The notes beneath the pieces were generated by a model, which was not told the origin of the DNA, did no database searches, and worked only from the letters and a program-made list of their open reading frames with translations. The position numbers and the translations under genes are program-made. 64,000 bases of DNA from Rhizobiaceae bacterium (GTDB lineage: Bacteria; Pseudomonadota; Alphaproteobacteria; Rhizobiales; Rhizobiaceae): assembly GCA_023953845.1 (NCBI GenBank), contig JAMLJC010000001.1, positions 868,001 to 932,000 on the forward strand, read 5' to 3'. Below, piece after piece: positions 16,532-25,941 of this stretch (positions are counted from its first letter, which is position 1; each line of letters opens with the position of its first letter).

Positions 16532-18082
16532 TCAGCCCCAGGCCACCACGTTGACGCTCTCGTCGGCGAGGTTGAGCGTGCGGCCGATCACGACCATCGC
16601 CTTGCCATCGCCATAGCCGAGGCGGCCGTTCTCGATGCGGATCGTCGCCGTCGAGCCGATCGCCGGGGCCTCGTCCACCGGCACGTTGAAGACCGGCACG
16701 TCGCGCTCGGCGCTGTAGAGCGCGAAACGCCGCGTCGCTTCGGCCTGCGCGTGCGCCGCGACGTTCAGCAGGGTCTCGATGGCGAGTTCCGGCGCCAGCG
16801 CATGGCGCGCCTTCACGGCCGCGTCCTCGACCTTGATCTCGCGGGTTTCCTTGGCGAGGAAGGTCCGGAAGTCGGCATCGACGCAGCCGGCGACGCCGGA
16901 ATCGTCCATCGTCTGGTAAATCCGGCGCCAGGTCAGCGTGAGACGCCAGCACGGCAGGCCCTTGTCGGTGTCCGGGTTGCGGCTGAAGCCGAGCACCCCG
17001 CCGTCCTGCTCGATCTCGTATTCCGTCAGTTCGTCCGTTGGTATGCCGGGAGCCTCCATGCGGTAGACGGTGAACTGGTTGAGCTGGTTCGGGATCACGG
17101 CCGCGCCGACCGACGACAGAATGGCGCTGATCGCCGACAGGCCGGTGCGGTCGTCGCTGATCCAGATGCCGCAATCGTAGGGCGCTGCCGCGTCGAGCGC
17201 GTTGAAGGCGCTGGTCACGACGTCGCCGTTCGCGATCCCCATGCGCGACATGATCGCGCGCGCCACTGCGCCGGGGCAGATATTGGCATAGTCGGCCGGG
17301 GCCGTGACGTCTGCCGTGACCACGAATTCCGGCTCTCCGCCGAGACGGAAAAGCCCGAGCGCCATGCAGGTCGCATATTTGCCCGGCCGAAGGCTCGCGG
17401 CCTGCAAGGTCGGAAGGTCTGGATAGTTCGACGCGAAGGTGAGCGGCACGCCGCCGTCATAGACCTGAATGGCGCTGATCAGCCCGTCATGCACCTGATA
17501 GATCAGGTCGAACGGGTTCACGCAGGGAGCCGGGACATTGTAGCAGCGGCCGAACAGCAGCGGCTTCGGCGTGTCCTTCAGGTCTTCGTTGCCTTCCGCC
17601 GTCGGCCCGCCGGAAAGCGTCGTGCCGGCATAACGCACCGTCTGCACGGGCCGGTCGAGATCGAGGCGGCGATCGTAGATGCGCAGCGCCAGATACGTCC
17701 ATGCCTGCGAACTGTCGACGCCTTCGACGGTGCCGACGAGAACGACAGTGGCGGACGAATACGGCGCCCGATCATTGACAAGGCGAAGCAGGCGGAAGGC
17801 CCTGCCGTCAAAGGAATGGTCGAGCAGCTGGTCGAGCCCGCCGTCGGCGTTCGAAAGGCGGATGTCGCCATAGGAGATCGACGCTTCCCCCATGGTCCGG
17901 CCCGACGAGAACAGCGCCTGCTCGAACTTGCCGGGATCGCTGATGCGATCCTCGTAATAGGCGTTCGAAGGCGTGTCCGTCGGCAGCGTGTTGTAGCCGC
18001 CGGTCGAATAGCGCAGCGTGACGGGATTGTTGCTCCCGTCGAGCGCGCTGATCTCCAGCAGGTAGGTCGGAGCGTCAGCCAT
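16532..18082 (-). CDS. phage tail-tip (baseplate hub-like) protein
   Basis: 516 residues from the ATG at 18082, two bases after the tape-measure stop (TGAGCATG). The sequence opens with a beta domain (APTYLLEISALDGSNNPVTL, LRYSTGGYNTL) and later has FGRCYNVPAPCVNPFDLIYQ, typical of the large protein that follows the tape measure in siphophages with a hub or distal-tail function. A TTG two codons upstream is possible but unlikely. Confidence 0.72.
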   Translation of the reverse strand: MADAPTYLLEISALDGSNNPVTLRYSTGGYNTLPTDTPSNAYYEDRISDPGKFEQALFSSGRTMGEASISYGDIRLSNADGGLDQLLDHSFDGRAFRLLRLVNDRAPYSSATVVLVGTVEGVDSSQAWTYLALRIYDRRLDLDRPVQTVRYAGTTLSGGPTAEGNEDLKDTPKPLLFGRCYNVPAPCVNPFDLIYQVHDGLISAIQVYDGGVPLTFASNYPDLPTLQAASLRPGKYATCMALGLFRLGGEPEFVVTADVTAPADYANICPGAVARAIMSRMGIANGDVVTSAFNALDAAAPYDCGIWISDDRTGLSAISAILSSVGAAVIPNQLNQFTVYRMEAPGIPTDELTEYEIEQDGGVLGFSRNPDTDKGLPCWRLTLTWRRIYQTMDDSGVAGCVDADFRTFLAKETREIKVEDAAVKARHALAPELAIETLLNVAAHAQAEATRRFALYSAERDVPVFNVPVDEAPAIGSTATIRIENGRLGYGDGKAMVVIGRTLNLADESVNVVAWG

Positions 18083-18084
18083 GC

Positions 18085-21000
18085 TCAAGCCGCTTTCTTC
18101 TGTCGCGACCGAAACTCGGCGTTCCTGCCCTGCTCTCGCAGCGCCGTCACCGCCTCCATCGTTGCCGCCACCGTCTCACGGCCGGCCATCGCTTCCATCT
18201 GGATCATCCGCTGCATCACGTCGGTAAGCTGCCGCTGCATGGCCTGGATGGCCTTGACCACGGCCGAATTGTCGTTGGCGGCATACCAGCCGCCGCGCAT
18301 CGCCTCGATCTCCGGGCGGTACCGCTGCGCCTGCGCCGCCGGCATGACGAACTCGCCTGGCATCAGCCTTTTCAGGACGCTGTCCATGCCGGGAACGCCG
18401 CCCGTCACCCATCCGCCCGACGCCATGCCCGCCGCGTGCTTCTTCAGGTCCGCCTCGATCCCCGCCAGCGTCGTCAGGCCGGCATTGAGGTTGCCGCTGT
18501 AGAAGGCGTAGCCGACAGGGTCCGGCTCGCGCTTGAGGATGGAGCGATAGAGGTTCGCCACCGGATCGGTCGACGAGTAGTTCGCGGTCGAGGCGGTCGA
18601 GGCCGTCTGCTGCGCGGCGGCAGCCGCGCTCTGGGCCGCCAGCTGCGCCTTGAGCACCGCCAGCATCTCCTGAAACACGGTATTCTTGTAGGCGTCGTCG
18701 GCGGCCTGCGCGCTCGCTTCCGCCGCCTGCGCGGCTTTCAGGTCGGCGATGGCTGCGCTTACGCTCTTCACGCCATCGTCGATGTCGATCAGCTTGCCGA
18801 CCTGCTTTTCCAGCGCGGAAAGCTGCTTCTCCGCTGCCGAGAGCTGCGACGAGGCCTTGGCGAGCGCCTGTTCCAGCGTCGCATCGACCTGTTCGAAGAT
18901 CTGGAAATAGGCTTCCGACGATGCGTAGTAGCTGCGCGCCTCTTCCAGATAGGCCCGGCTGACCTCTTCCAGCCTGCCCTGCGCCGTCTCGTCGCCGGCA
19001 AGCGCCTTGGCGGACACCTCGTTGAACTGCCGCTGCGCCTCCATCAGCCGCTCGTATGGCGAGTAGGGCGAAAGCTGCTTGTCGAGTTTCAGGCTGTCCC
19101 GGAAATTCCGGATGCCCTCGGTGAACGATTTTAGCCGCGAGATCGTGCTCTCGATCTCCGACCGCTCTTTTTCATAGGCGGAGCGGAGCGCGGCCTTGGC
19201 GTCCTCCACCTTCGCCTGCGCGTCGGCGAGCGCCTGCGCCGTGTCGCCACCCTCGCCCATGCCGATCAGGCCCATCAGCGAGGCGGAAAGCTCCGGCATG
19301 GCGGCGGCAAGCTGCCTGATCTGGTCGTCGGTAAGTTTTGCTTCCTTGACGATGCTGCGCAGCGACAGAGCCAGTTCGCGATTGGCGAGGTCGGCCGAAA
19401 GCCCGAGCGCCGCCGCGTCGCGAAGCCGGTCATTGTACCGCTTCTGCGCATCAAGCAGGTCGTTGAAGTAGCCGAGGTCCGAAAGCTCGTAGAGCGACGC
19501 CGAGATATCGTCGATGAATGCGGATTGCAGCTTTTTCAGCGCGGCGTTCAGCTGCTTGTCGAGCGCTTCCGCCGCCGCGAAGGCCGACATGCCGAGTTCT
19601 TCCAGCGCCGTCTGCGCGGCCTTCACCGCGCCCTGCACGGCCTGCACCGCGCTTTCGTACTCCGTGAACTCCTGCCGGCCGCCGATGAAGGCGAGGATCA
19701 TGCGCTTGGCGGCCTCGGTCGCGGCGGCCATGTCGCGGTCGCCCATCTCCCGGAGTTCCGCCTCCAGCCGCGCCGCCTCTTCGGCCGACACCGAAGCGCG
19801 GTCGATCTTGTTGATCGTCTCCTCGGTGAAATAGGCGACGTCGGCGAGCATGGTGCGCAGCTCCTCGCGGAGATCGCGCATTGCCTTCGAGCCCTGATAG
19901 AGCGGGCTGTCCGTGCCGTAGCCGGAGGAATAGGCCTCAAGCTGGCCCGGCAGGGCGTCGTAGAAGTCGCGCCGCAGCCGCAGGAACATCGCGTTCCACG
20001 ACTGATGCAGCCGGTCGACCAGATCGAAGTTCTTGGCCTTCCACGCGAGGCTGACCGCCTTGTCGATCTCGCCGAGATAGTCCGAAAGCTGCTTCTGGAG
20101 AACGCCGATACCCCGCCCCTCGCCGACGGCGAGCAGGTTGTTGATCGCGTTCATCTGCTTTTCGAGTTCGCGCTTCGCGGCCTTCAGCTTGGCGCGCGCG
20201 CCCATCAGCCCGCCGATCAGGCCTGCAATGCCGCCGACGACCGCGCCGATAGGTCCGGCGATCGAGCCGAGCACGGCCGTCATCTGCATGCCGGCGCCGA
20301 AACCCTGCACCGCGCCGCCAAGCGCGCCCATCAGCGGACTGGCCGACTGGTATCCCGTCGAGAAACCGCCGAGGCCTGCGCTCAGGAGACCGAGCGCCGT
20401 CTGTCCGAAGCCGGAGCCGACGCCGCCAGAAGCGCCCTGCTTTCCGGTCGAAACCTCACGCAGGCCGGCCCAGGCGTCGAATGTGCCTTCCTGCGCGCCC
20501 TTCGCCGTGCCGACCGTCGCGCCGGTTCGCACCGCATCGGGAAGACCAGACATCGCAGCGTTGAACTTGGAGATGTACTGCGCGTTCGTGTTGGAACCGT
20601 CATTGACGTTGCCGGCGGCTGCGACGGGCTTGCCGGTGAAGTGGACCGACACGGCGTCGGCGGCATTACCGAACTTTTGCAGCGACTGACCGAATTTGGC
20701 GTAGAAGACCTTGTCCTGCGCCGACTGATCGCCAAGAAACTGCTTGATGGACATCGAGGTGCCAAGCACCTCCTGTGTCCACGCCGGGATGTTCCCGCCC
20801 ATGACCTGATATGCGCCATAGGCTCGATCACCGTAATACCTGCTGTTAGGGTTGGTGATAACCCGACCCATCGCGCCGTAGTTGCCGGCATAGCTGCCGC
20901 TCTCGATCTTGCGGATGGCGGCGGCATAGGTCTGAAGCCCTGCGTCGATACCGCGCTCCAGTACCGGCACGACGCCCTGCGCCATCGCCTTGCCCGTCTG

Positions 21001-22983
21001 GATCGCGGCGGGCATGCCGGGCGTGCCACCACGGCCCTGCCGTTCCCATGCCGGCCCTTCGGCCGCCTGCTGGATGACAGGGACGATCGCCTTGCCGATT
21101 TCCTGTCCGGTAGCGCGCGCTGCCGGGATGTTCGTCTTCGTCGACGGCGCGTCGAGCGCAAAACCCTTGCCGCCCATCCAGTTCGACAGGCCTTCGGCAA
21201 CATTGTCGAAATTCATCGACGCCAGTCGCGCGCCAAGGCTGACGAGCGATTCCAGCAGATCGCGACCGGTGAACAGGTCCTCAAGGAAGCCGGCGAAACC
21301 GTCCTTCAGGGCTTCGGCTGCCTCCTTGCCCTTGTCCTTCAGCTTGCCGAACTTGTCGGCGGTCTTGTCCGTCTCCTTGCCGAGGTCGCGAACGCCAAGC
21401 GCAGAGGCGAGGAACAGCTCGTCAATGCGAGCTTCGACGGCGGCGCGCTGGAAACCGTCCAGCTTCTCGCCGAACCGGTCGAGAAGGCCGATAAGCTCCT
21501 CAGCCTCGCGACGCGCGGCCTCGCCGGGGAAATACTGTTCGAGCAGGTTGTCGGCGCGGCCCTCGAATGCATCAAATTGGCGCTTCAATTCGGCGGCGGC
21601 AGCAGCGGCCTTTTTTAGGGCCTCTTCCGTGCCGGCTATCCGGTCCCTGGCATTCTGGGCGGCCTGTCCGGCAATGGCATCGAAGATGGCCTTTGCATAG
21701 TCCTTGCCGACGATATCCTCTACCGTCTTCTGGTACTCTTCCCAATTCTTGGTCAGCTCGGCGAGAGTGTCCTTGCCGTCGATGTCGATTGGATCAAGCT
21801 TGAACTTGTCCGGATCGAGCCCAACCTTGCTGAGGTCGAAGCCGAACCATTCCGCCGCCTTGTCGGCGCCGACCAGATCGGCAAAGCCCTTGATCGACGA
21901 AATGATGGCGTTGATGCCCTCAATCGTCTTCCGCACCATCCAGTTGATACCGGCGATGAAACCGTTGGCCGCCGCCTCGCCGGCCGCCACGAAAAGCGGG
22001 CCTATGTTGGCCGCGCCGAGCTTGATCGTCTGGTAGGTGACGCCAAAGGCGGCGATCGTATTGTTGACGAACGAACTGAACGCGCTGATCGCCAGATCCC
22101 ATGCAGCCTCGAACCATGGCGCGATCTCCGCGATGGCAGGCTGCAGATAGTCGTAGATTGCGCGGCCGGGAACCTGCACCATGGCCAGCGCGACGTCGGT
22201 AAAGCTGACGGCGACGCCGGTCGCATCCTCGATCTCGCTGCGCAGCATGGCGATGCCGCCAGCGACGACGGCCGCGCCGAGCGCGATCGGCCCAAACTTT
22301 GTTGCGATGCCCCCGAGGATCGACGACAGGTCTTTGAACGCGGCATTAACGCCACCCTGACCGGCATAAATCTGCGCGATCTGCGGTCCCTGCTGCATGA
22401 GCAGCATCGCGGGATTTTGGCCAAGGGCGGCCATCTGCCCAACGTCGAAGAGCTGATAGGTCAGGTTGCGGCGGCGGAACGAGGCAGCGTTATCGTTAGC
22501 GGCCTGAGCAGCCTTTGCCGCCTTGCTGTTCCGAACGAGCGCGGCGGTGTTCAGGTCGATCTGACCTGTCTCGACTTCGAGATTGCGGTTGACCGTCGAC
22601 ACGATGCCGGCGAGTTGCGTGTGGCCTCGTGCGGCGAGTTCGGCCGCATTGCCCGCAAAGGCCAGCTTCTGCGTCATGCCCGCAATCAGGATTTGCGCCT
22701 GCGCTGCGCTGATCTGGCCCGTTTCGAGAGCAGCATTGATACGCCGAAGGCCCTGCTCGTATTTCGCCTGGCTGGCATAGCCCTCGACATATTGGAGCGA
22801 GAGGCGATGAATGCCGTTGCCGGCCTGACTGACCTTCGTGTCCGTCTGCTGGACCGTCTGCCCAAGGCCCGTCACGGCCGCGCCGGCACGCGCGCTCGAC
22901 TGTTCGAGCGAACGCGCGCCGGCCGTGAAGCCGGCAGCATCCATATCGGCGCTGACGCGCAAAGCGCTGAGTTTGACGGTCAT
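18085..22983 (-). CDS. tape measure protein with embedded lysozyme-like domain and DUF4214-like segment
   Basis: 1632 residues. There is an N-terminal helical start (KLSALRVSADMDAAGF), hydrophobic segments in the first 360 residues, and long coiled coils in the C-terminal half. At about 685-805 sits a lysozyme/transglycosylase-like domain (IRKIESGSYAGNYGAMG, GDRAYGAYQVMGGNIPAWT) with a probable catalytic Glu in KIESG, useful for crossing peptidoglycan during entry. Near the C terminus (about 1470-1515) is a DUF4214-like segment (VANLYRSILKREPDPVGYAF). Length predicts a tail of roughly 240 nm by the 1.5 Angstrom-per-residue rule. Confidence 0.93.
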   Translation of the reverse strand: MTVKLSALRVSADMDAAGFTAGARSLEQSSARAGAAVTGLGQTVQQTDTKVSQAGNGIHRLSLQYVEGYASQAKYEQGLRRINAALETGQISAAQAQILIAGMTQKLAFAGNAAELAARGHTQLAGIVSTVNRNLEVETGQIDLNTAALVRNSKAAKAAQAANDNAASFRRRNLTYQLFDVGQMAALGQNPAMLLMQQGPQIAQIYAGQGGVNAAFKDLSSILGGIATKFGPIALGAAVVAGGIAMLRSEIEDATGVAVSFTDVALAMVQVPGRAIYDYLQPAIAEIAPWFEAAWDLAISAFSSFVNNTIAAFGVTYQTIKLGAANIGPLFVAAGEAAANGFIAGINWMVRKTIEGINAIISSIKGFADLVGADKAAEWFGFDLSKVGLDPDKFKLDPIDIDGKDTLAELTKNWEEYQKTVEDIVGKDYAKAIFDAIAGQAAQNARDRIAGTEEALKKAAAAAAELKRQFDAFEGRADNLLEQYFPGEAARREAEELIGLLDRFGEKLDGFQRAAVEARIDELFLASALGVRDLGKETDKTADKFGKLKDKGKEAAEALKDGFAGFLEDLFTGRDLLESLVSLGARLASMNFDNVAEGLSNWMGGKGFALDAPSTKTNIPAARATGQEIGKAIVPVIQQAAEGPAWERQGRGGTPGMPAAIQTGKAMAQGVVPVLERGIDAGLQTYAAAIRKIESGSYAGNYGAMGRVITNPNSRYYGDRAYGAYQVMGGNIPAWTQEVLGTSMSIKQFLGDQSAQDKVFYAKFGQSLQKFGNAADAVSVHFTGKPVAAAGNVNDGSNTNAQYISKFNAAMSGLPDAVRTGATVGTAKGAQEGTFDAWAGLREVSTGKQGASGGVGSGFGQTALGLLSAGLGGFSTGYQSASPLMGALGGAVQGFGAGMQMTAVLGSIAGPIGAVVGGIAGLIGGLMGARAKLKAAKRELEKQMNAINNLLAVGEGRGIGVLQKQLSDYLGEIDKAVSLAWKAKNFDLVDRLHQSWNAMFLRLRRDFYDALPGQLEAYSSGYGTDSPLYQGSKAMRDLREELRTMLADVAYFTEETINKIDRASVSAEEAARLEAELREMGDRDMAAATEAAKRMILAFIGGRQEFTEYESAVQAVQGAVKAAQTALEELGMSAFAAAEALDKQLNAALKKLQSAFIDDISASLYELSDLGYFNDLLDAQKRYNDRLRDAAALGLSADLANRELALSLRSIVKEAKLTDDQIRQLAAAMPELSASLMGLIGMGEGGDTAQALADAQAKVEDAKAALRSAYEKERSEIESTISRLKSFTEGIRNFRDSLKLDKQLSPYSPYERLMEAQRQFNEVSAKALAGDETAQGRLEEVSRAYLEEARSYYASSEAYFQIFEQVDATLEQALAKASSQLSAAEKQLSALEKQVGKLIDIDDGVKSVSAAIADLKAAQAAEASAQAADDAYKNTVFQEMLAVLKAQLAAQSAAAAAQQTASTASTANYSSTDPVANLYRSILKREPDPVGYAFYSGNLNAGLTTLAGIEADLKKHAAGMASGGWVTGGVPGMDSVLKRLMPGEFVMPAAQAQRYRPEIEAMRGGWYAANDNSAVVKAIQAMQRQLTDVMQRMIQMEAMAGRETVAATMEAVTALREQGRNAEFRSRQKKAA

Positions 22984-23036
22984 TGGACTTTCAGGGGAAG
23001 GTTGCTATCGTCCGGCAGCTTTGCCGGGAGGAAACG

Positions 23037-23333
23037 TTGAAGAAGATAACTATTGTCGGATGCATGGCGCTCGCGGGGTGCGTTTCCGCAACCCCGGGAT
23101 CTCACAAGGTGGTACTGACCAACAACGCGGGGATGGTGAGCGGATGCAAGTTCTTGGGGCAGCACACCGTGAGTTCGCTGCAACAATTCACTCCTGACGT
23201 GAACCGGAAGGACATAGAGACGACGCTCAAGAACAAGATCGCCGAAGTAGGCGGCACCCACGGCGTCACACCCGGACCTGTCGCACAGAACGTGAATTCG
23301 CTTCTGCAAACGGCCGACGTCTATCGCTGCTGA
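23037..23333 (+). CDS. small lipoprotein moron on the opposite strand
   Basis: 98 residues from a TTG at 23037 preceded by GGGAGG at ideal spacing. A lipoprotein signal (KKITIVGCMALAGC, lipobox ALAGC) leads to a soluble domain (SHKVVLTNNAGMVSGCKFLG, later VAQNVNSLLQTADVYRC) resembling DUF4156-type lipoproteins. It is read against the surrounding tail genes and fills exactly the gap between the tape-measure start and the tail-chaperone stop. Such morons are often expressed in lysogens; superinfection exclusion is a guess. Confidence 0.72.
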   Translation: MKKITIVGCMALAGCVSATPGSHKVVLTNNAGMVSGCKFLGQHTVSSLQQFTPDVNRKDIETTLKNKIAEVGGTHGVTPGPVAQNVNSLLQTADVYRC

Positions 23334-24106
23334 TCATCGCTTCCGCTTCGCCTCTTCGCGCGCCTGCCGTTCCTTCTCGCGCTCGACGCAAATGGCTAGC
23401 CATTCATCGTCGATTTCCTTGAACAGATACAGGAACTCGTCGAAATCCTGTCCGTCTATGCCGTAGCGCTGCGCATAGGCATTGATCGACGCGAAGCTGA
23501 CCGGCATCTCTCCGCCCATGGCGAGGTAGGGACGGTCATAGCGAAGCGCTTCCCACGCTCGCCAGAGAAGGCCGTGCCATTCCTCCGGCTCGGCGTCCTC
23601 CGGCATCGCGGCGAGTTCCGTTTCGGGCATCTCGCCGGGAAATTCCTCCGCGAGCTTGGTCAGCCAGTCGGCTTGCTTTGCGCCTTCGGCTCTCCAGCGG
23701 AGTTGGGCACGGACTTTTTTCCCTCGTCCTCCATAAACTCGGCGTCGCTCTGCCCGATCATGGAGGCGCAATAGAGCACTGCGTCGACCACATCGCGATA
23801 GGCGTAGTCGGAAAGAATTTCGCGCGCTCTCTCCGGTGAATAGACTTCGTCGAGGCCCTTCCAGTCGTGGAGGATATGCCGGGCGAGCAGCTTGCCCAGC
23901 TCCGGCTGCAAGACCTGTGCCGGGACACGAACGCCCTTATAGGCCTTGCGCAGGCGCTTCTGCATGCTGTCCTGCGCGTTGACGAAGTCGGGCAGGTGTA
24001 TCGACGACACGTTGAACTCGACGCCCGGCCATTCGGGATAGGGAATCCAGTCGCCGGTCTTCTCGCGCTCAAGATCGACCTTGAGCGAGGAAAGCTTGAT
24101 GGTCAT
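23334..24106 (-). CDS. tail assembly chaperone G-T fusion made by -1 frameshift
   Basis: Ribosomes starting at 24106 that slip -1 at GGGAAAA (23723..23717) leave the short frame and continue to the stop at 23334, giving about 257 residues. The downstream frame reads KKVRAQLRWRAEGAKQADWL and ends in a Glu/Arg-rich helix (CVEREKERQAREEAKRKR). It lacks its own start with a ribosome site. This is the lambda G/GT arrangement: the chaperones coat the tape measure during tail assembly. It ends one base from the convergent lipoprotein gene. Confidence 0.85.
23660..24106 (-). CDS. tail assembly chaperone, short (gpG-like) product
   Basis: 148 residues from the ATG at 24106 (AAGGA upstream). It begins MTIKLSSLKVDLEREKTGDW and has a helical core (LGKLLARHILHDWKGLDEVY). 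It lies between the tail tube and tape measure genes, where tail chaperones are universal. Most ribosomes should terminate at 23660; a minority shift into the GT frame. Confidence 0.85.
   Translation of the reverse strand: MTIKLSSLKVDLEREKTGDWIPYPEWPGVEFNVSSIHLPDFVNAQDSMQKRLRKAYKGVRVPAQVLQPELGKLLARHILHDWKGLDEVYSPERAREILSDYAYRDVVDAVLYCASMIGQSDAEFMEDEGKKSVPNSAGEPKAQSKPTG
23717..23723 (-). promoter_or_regulatory. -1 ribosomal frameshift slippery heptamer GGGAAAA
   Basis: In the zero frame the codons are GAG-GGA-AAA, so the heptamer reads G-GGA-AAA, the X-XXY-YYZ form. Lambda uses GGGAAAG at the same place. The -1 frame continues for 127 codons with tail-chaperone-like composition. Confidence 0.85.
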
Positions 24107-24198
24107 GGAAGAAATCCTTTGTCGGAAGGGATGCGGCGACGTCCGACAACGCCGCCGCACTTACGCGCGTAACTCGTTCCGTGTCGGCGGAACGGCGG

Positions 24199-25689
24199 TC
24201 ACGCCTCGACGTATTCGAGACGGTCGATGATGAAATGTCCGGCGGTCAGCGTGTCCTTCGACGCCCGGAACTCCATCGGCAGCATGACGTCCTGATTCTT
24301 GCCGCCGGCAGATGGATTGCCGCCGGTGAACGTCGCGCGAGGCACCGCGAAGACGACGGCCTGACCGTCCTTCACGACGCGGGAGTTGATGTTGCCGACC
24401 GTGCCGGCGAGCAGCTTCGCGTAGAGCGCATTCGACCCGAAATAGGTCTCCAGCGTCCCGGTCACCGCGACCTCGCCCGCGCCTATGTCGACGGAGCCCA
24501 TGCTGTCCGCCGCAGTGATCGCCCGCAGGTTGTTGTTGATGCTGATCGTCAGGCTCCGGACCCAGTTCGGCGCCGACATGGCGACGCCGGATTCCGCGAT
24601 CCGGCCGACATTGACGTTCGCCGCCATGATCGGATTGCCCGGGGCCGCGTCCGGGGTGGCGTCGAGAGACGTCGTGTCCTGCGAGCCCGTCGTGCCTTGC
24701 AGGGTGAAGCTGCCGGTGATCTTCTGCTCGGTCGTGATGTTGAAATCACCTTGACCGACCACCATGCCGCGCATGGCGACATAGGTCGGCACGGCCTGCC
24801 CCATGAACCCTTTCTCGATGGTCAGCGAAGAGCGGGTGACGCCATTCTTTATCTGATCGCCGAAGAAGACGCGGATGGTCTTCGACGTGCCGCTGTCCGT
24901 CGTCCAACCGGAAGGCAGGTTGTCGAGCGTCAGCTTTGTGGCAGCTACCGCCACGACGCGCGCCCATGCGCCGCTTCGGGCGGCCGCGCCGGCAGACACC
25001 AGAAACGCGAAGGTGCTGGCGTCAGCCGCGCCGCCGATCTTCACCCACATGCCCGGCACGATGCCAAGCGTGGTGAAGTCGAGCGACGTCGACCCGAGGC
25101 CATCGGCGAGCGCCGTGATGTCGCCGGAAGCGCCCTCGAAGCCGACGACCTTCAGGCGGGCGGCGGCGGCCGGAGCGGCCTCGTCGGCAAGACCCGGCGA
25201 GGAAGGTGCGACGACAGCGGTCGCGCCGGAGCCCGATTGCGCACGGAACACGCCATTGTTGCCGGCGACGCCAAAACCGGTCGCGCGCACGAGCTGCCCC
25301 TCGGCGAAGGCAGCGCCAGACGTGACGGTGTAGGTATCGCTCGACGCCGTGACATCGGTGATCGCACTGTCGGCAACGCCATCATTGTCGCGCGTCGGCG
25401 TGTTCGACCATGGATTGTAGGCGAGTGAACGAAGGAACTCGCTGGCGACGCTGTTGTCGACCGGATACGAGAACTCGAACTGGATCGCGCCGCCGACCGT
25501 CTCGTTGACCTTGATCGGATCGGAATTCATGCGATCGTCGCGCAGCTCTTCAGAATCCACGAACGTCGGCGAATAGGCCAGTGTCTCGCTGAGAATGCGT
25601 GCGGTGCGCATCCGCGGCGTGGGCGACGGCGTGACGCCGAGCGTCGTTTCCCTGATGGCGGTGAGGCGAAGGCGATTGGAATCAGTCAT
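24199..25689 (-). CDS. major tail tube protein
   Basis: 496 residues. The N-terminal ~90 residues (RLTAIRETTLGVTPSPTPRM, RILSETLAYSP, DDRMNSDPIKV) and the C-terminal part (GSFTLQGTTGSQDTT, ALYAKLLAGTVGNINSRVVK) match the tail tube fold family of rhizobial and pseudomonad siphophages. The middle has Ig-like insertions, which explain the large size. It polymerises around the tape measure. It lies upstream of the chaperones and downstream of the tail terminator. Confidence 0.85.
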   Translation of the reverse strand: MTDSNRLRLTAIRETTLGVTPSPTPRMRTARILSETLAYSPTFVDSEELRDDRMNSDPIKVNETVGGAIQFEFSYPVDNSVASEFLRSLAYNPWSNTPTRDNDGVADSAITDVTASSDTYTVTSGAAFAEGQLVRATGFGVAGNNGVFRAQSGSGATAVVAPSSPGLADEAAPAAAARLKVVGFEGASGDITALADGLGSTSLDFTTLGIVPGMWVKIGGAADASTFAFLVSAGAAARSGAWARVVAVAATKLTLDNLPSGWTTDSGTSKTIRVFFGDQIKNGVTRSSLTIEKGFMGQAVPTYVAMRGMVVGQGDFNITTEQKITGSFTLQGTTGSQDTTSLDATPDAAPGNPIMAANVNVGRIAESGVAMSAPNWVRSLTISINNNLRAITAADSMGSVDIGAGEVAVTGTLETYFGSNALYAKLLAGTVGNINSRVVKDGQAVVFAVPRATFTGGNPSAGGKNQDVMLPMEFRASKDTLTAGHFIIDRLEYVEA

Positions 25690-25764
25690 GTCTTTTCTCC
25701 ATGGCGAAAGAGCCGCCAGACATGCGCTGGACGGTCAGGCAGGCGTTGAAGGTGGAGGCGGGAG

Positions 25765-25941
25765 CTACTTCCTGGGCTTCTTCGGCGACGGCTCCCGTGC
25801 CGCCTGTTTGGGCCGCTCGATGAAACCGCGCTCGGCGAGATCATCGAAGGTGTGAGGCGTCAGGTCGTCGTCCTCGGTGACAGGCTCGCCCGCCACCCAC
25901 CGGCGACGAAGCGTGTTGAAGGCTTGTGCGACGATGGCCAT
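25765..25941 (-). CDS. small phage protein between tail terminator and tail tube
   Basis: 58 residues: MAIVAQAFNTLRRRWVAGEP, an acidic middle (EDDDLTPHTFDDLAERG), and a basic tail ending PKKPRK. The start ATG shares its first base with the stop of the upstream gene (TGATG), a sign of translational coupling. No family is recognised. Confidence 0.65.
   Translation of the reverse strand: MAIVAQAFNTLRRRWVAGEPVTEDDDLTPHTFDDLAERGFIERPKQAAREPSPKKPRK

Noticed and set aside
15413..18502. 1029-codon + strand frame across three tail genes
   Set aside because: It spans several real minus-strand genes with coupled starts and stops; composition is Arg/Ala/Asp-rich, typical of GC-rich antisense frames.
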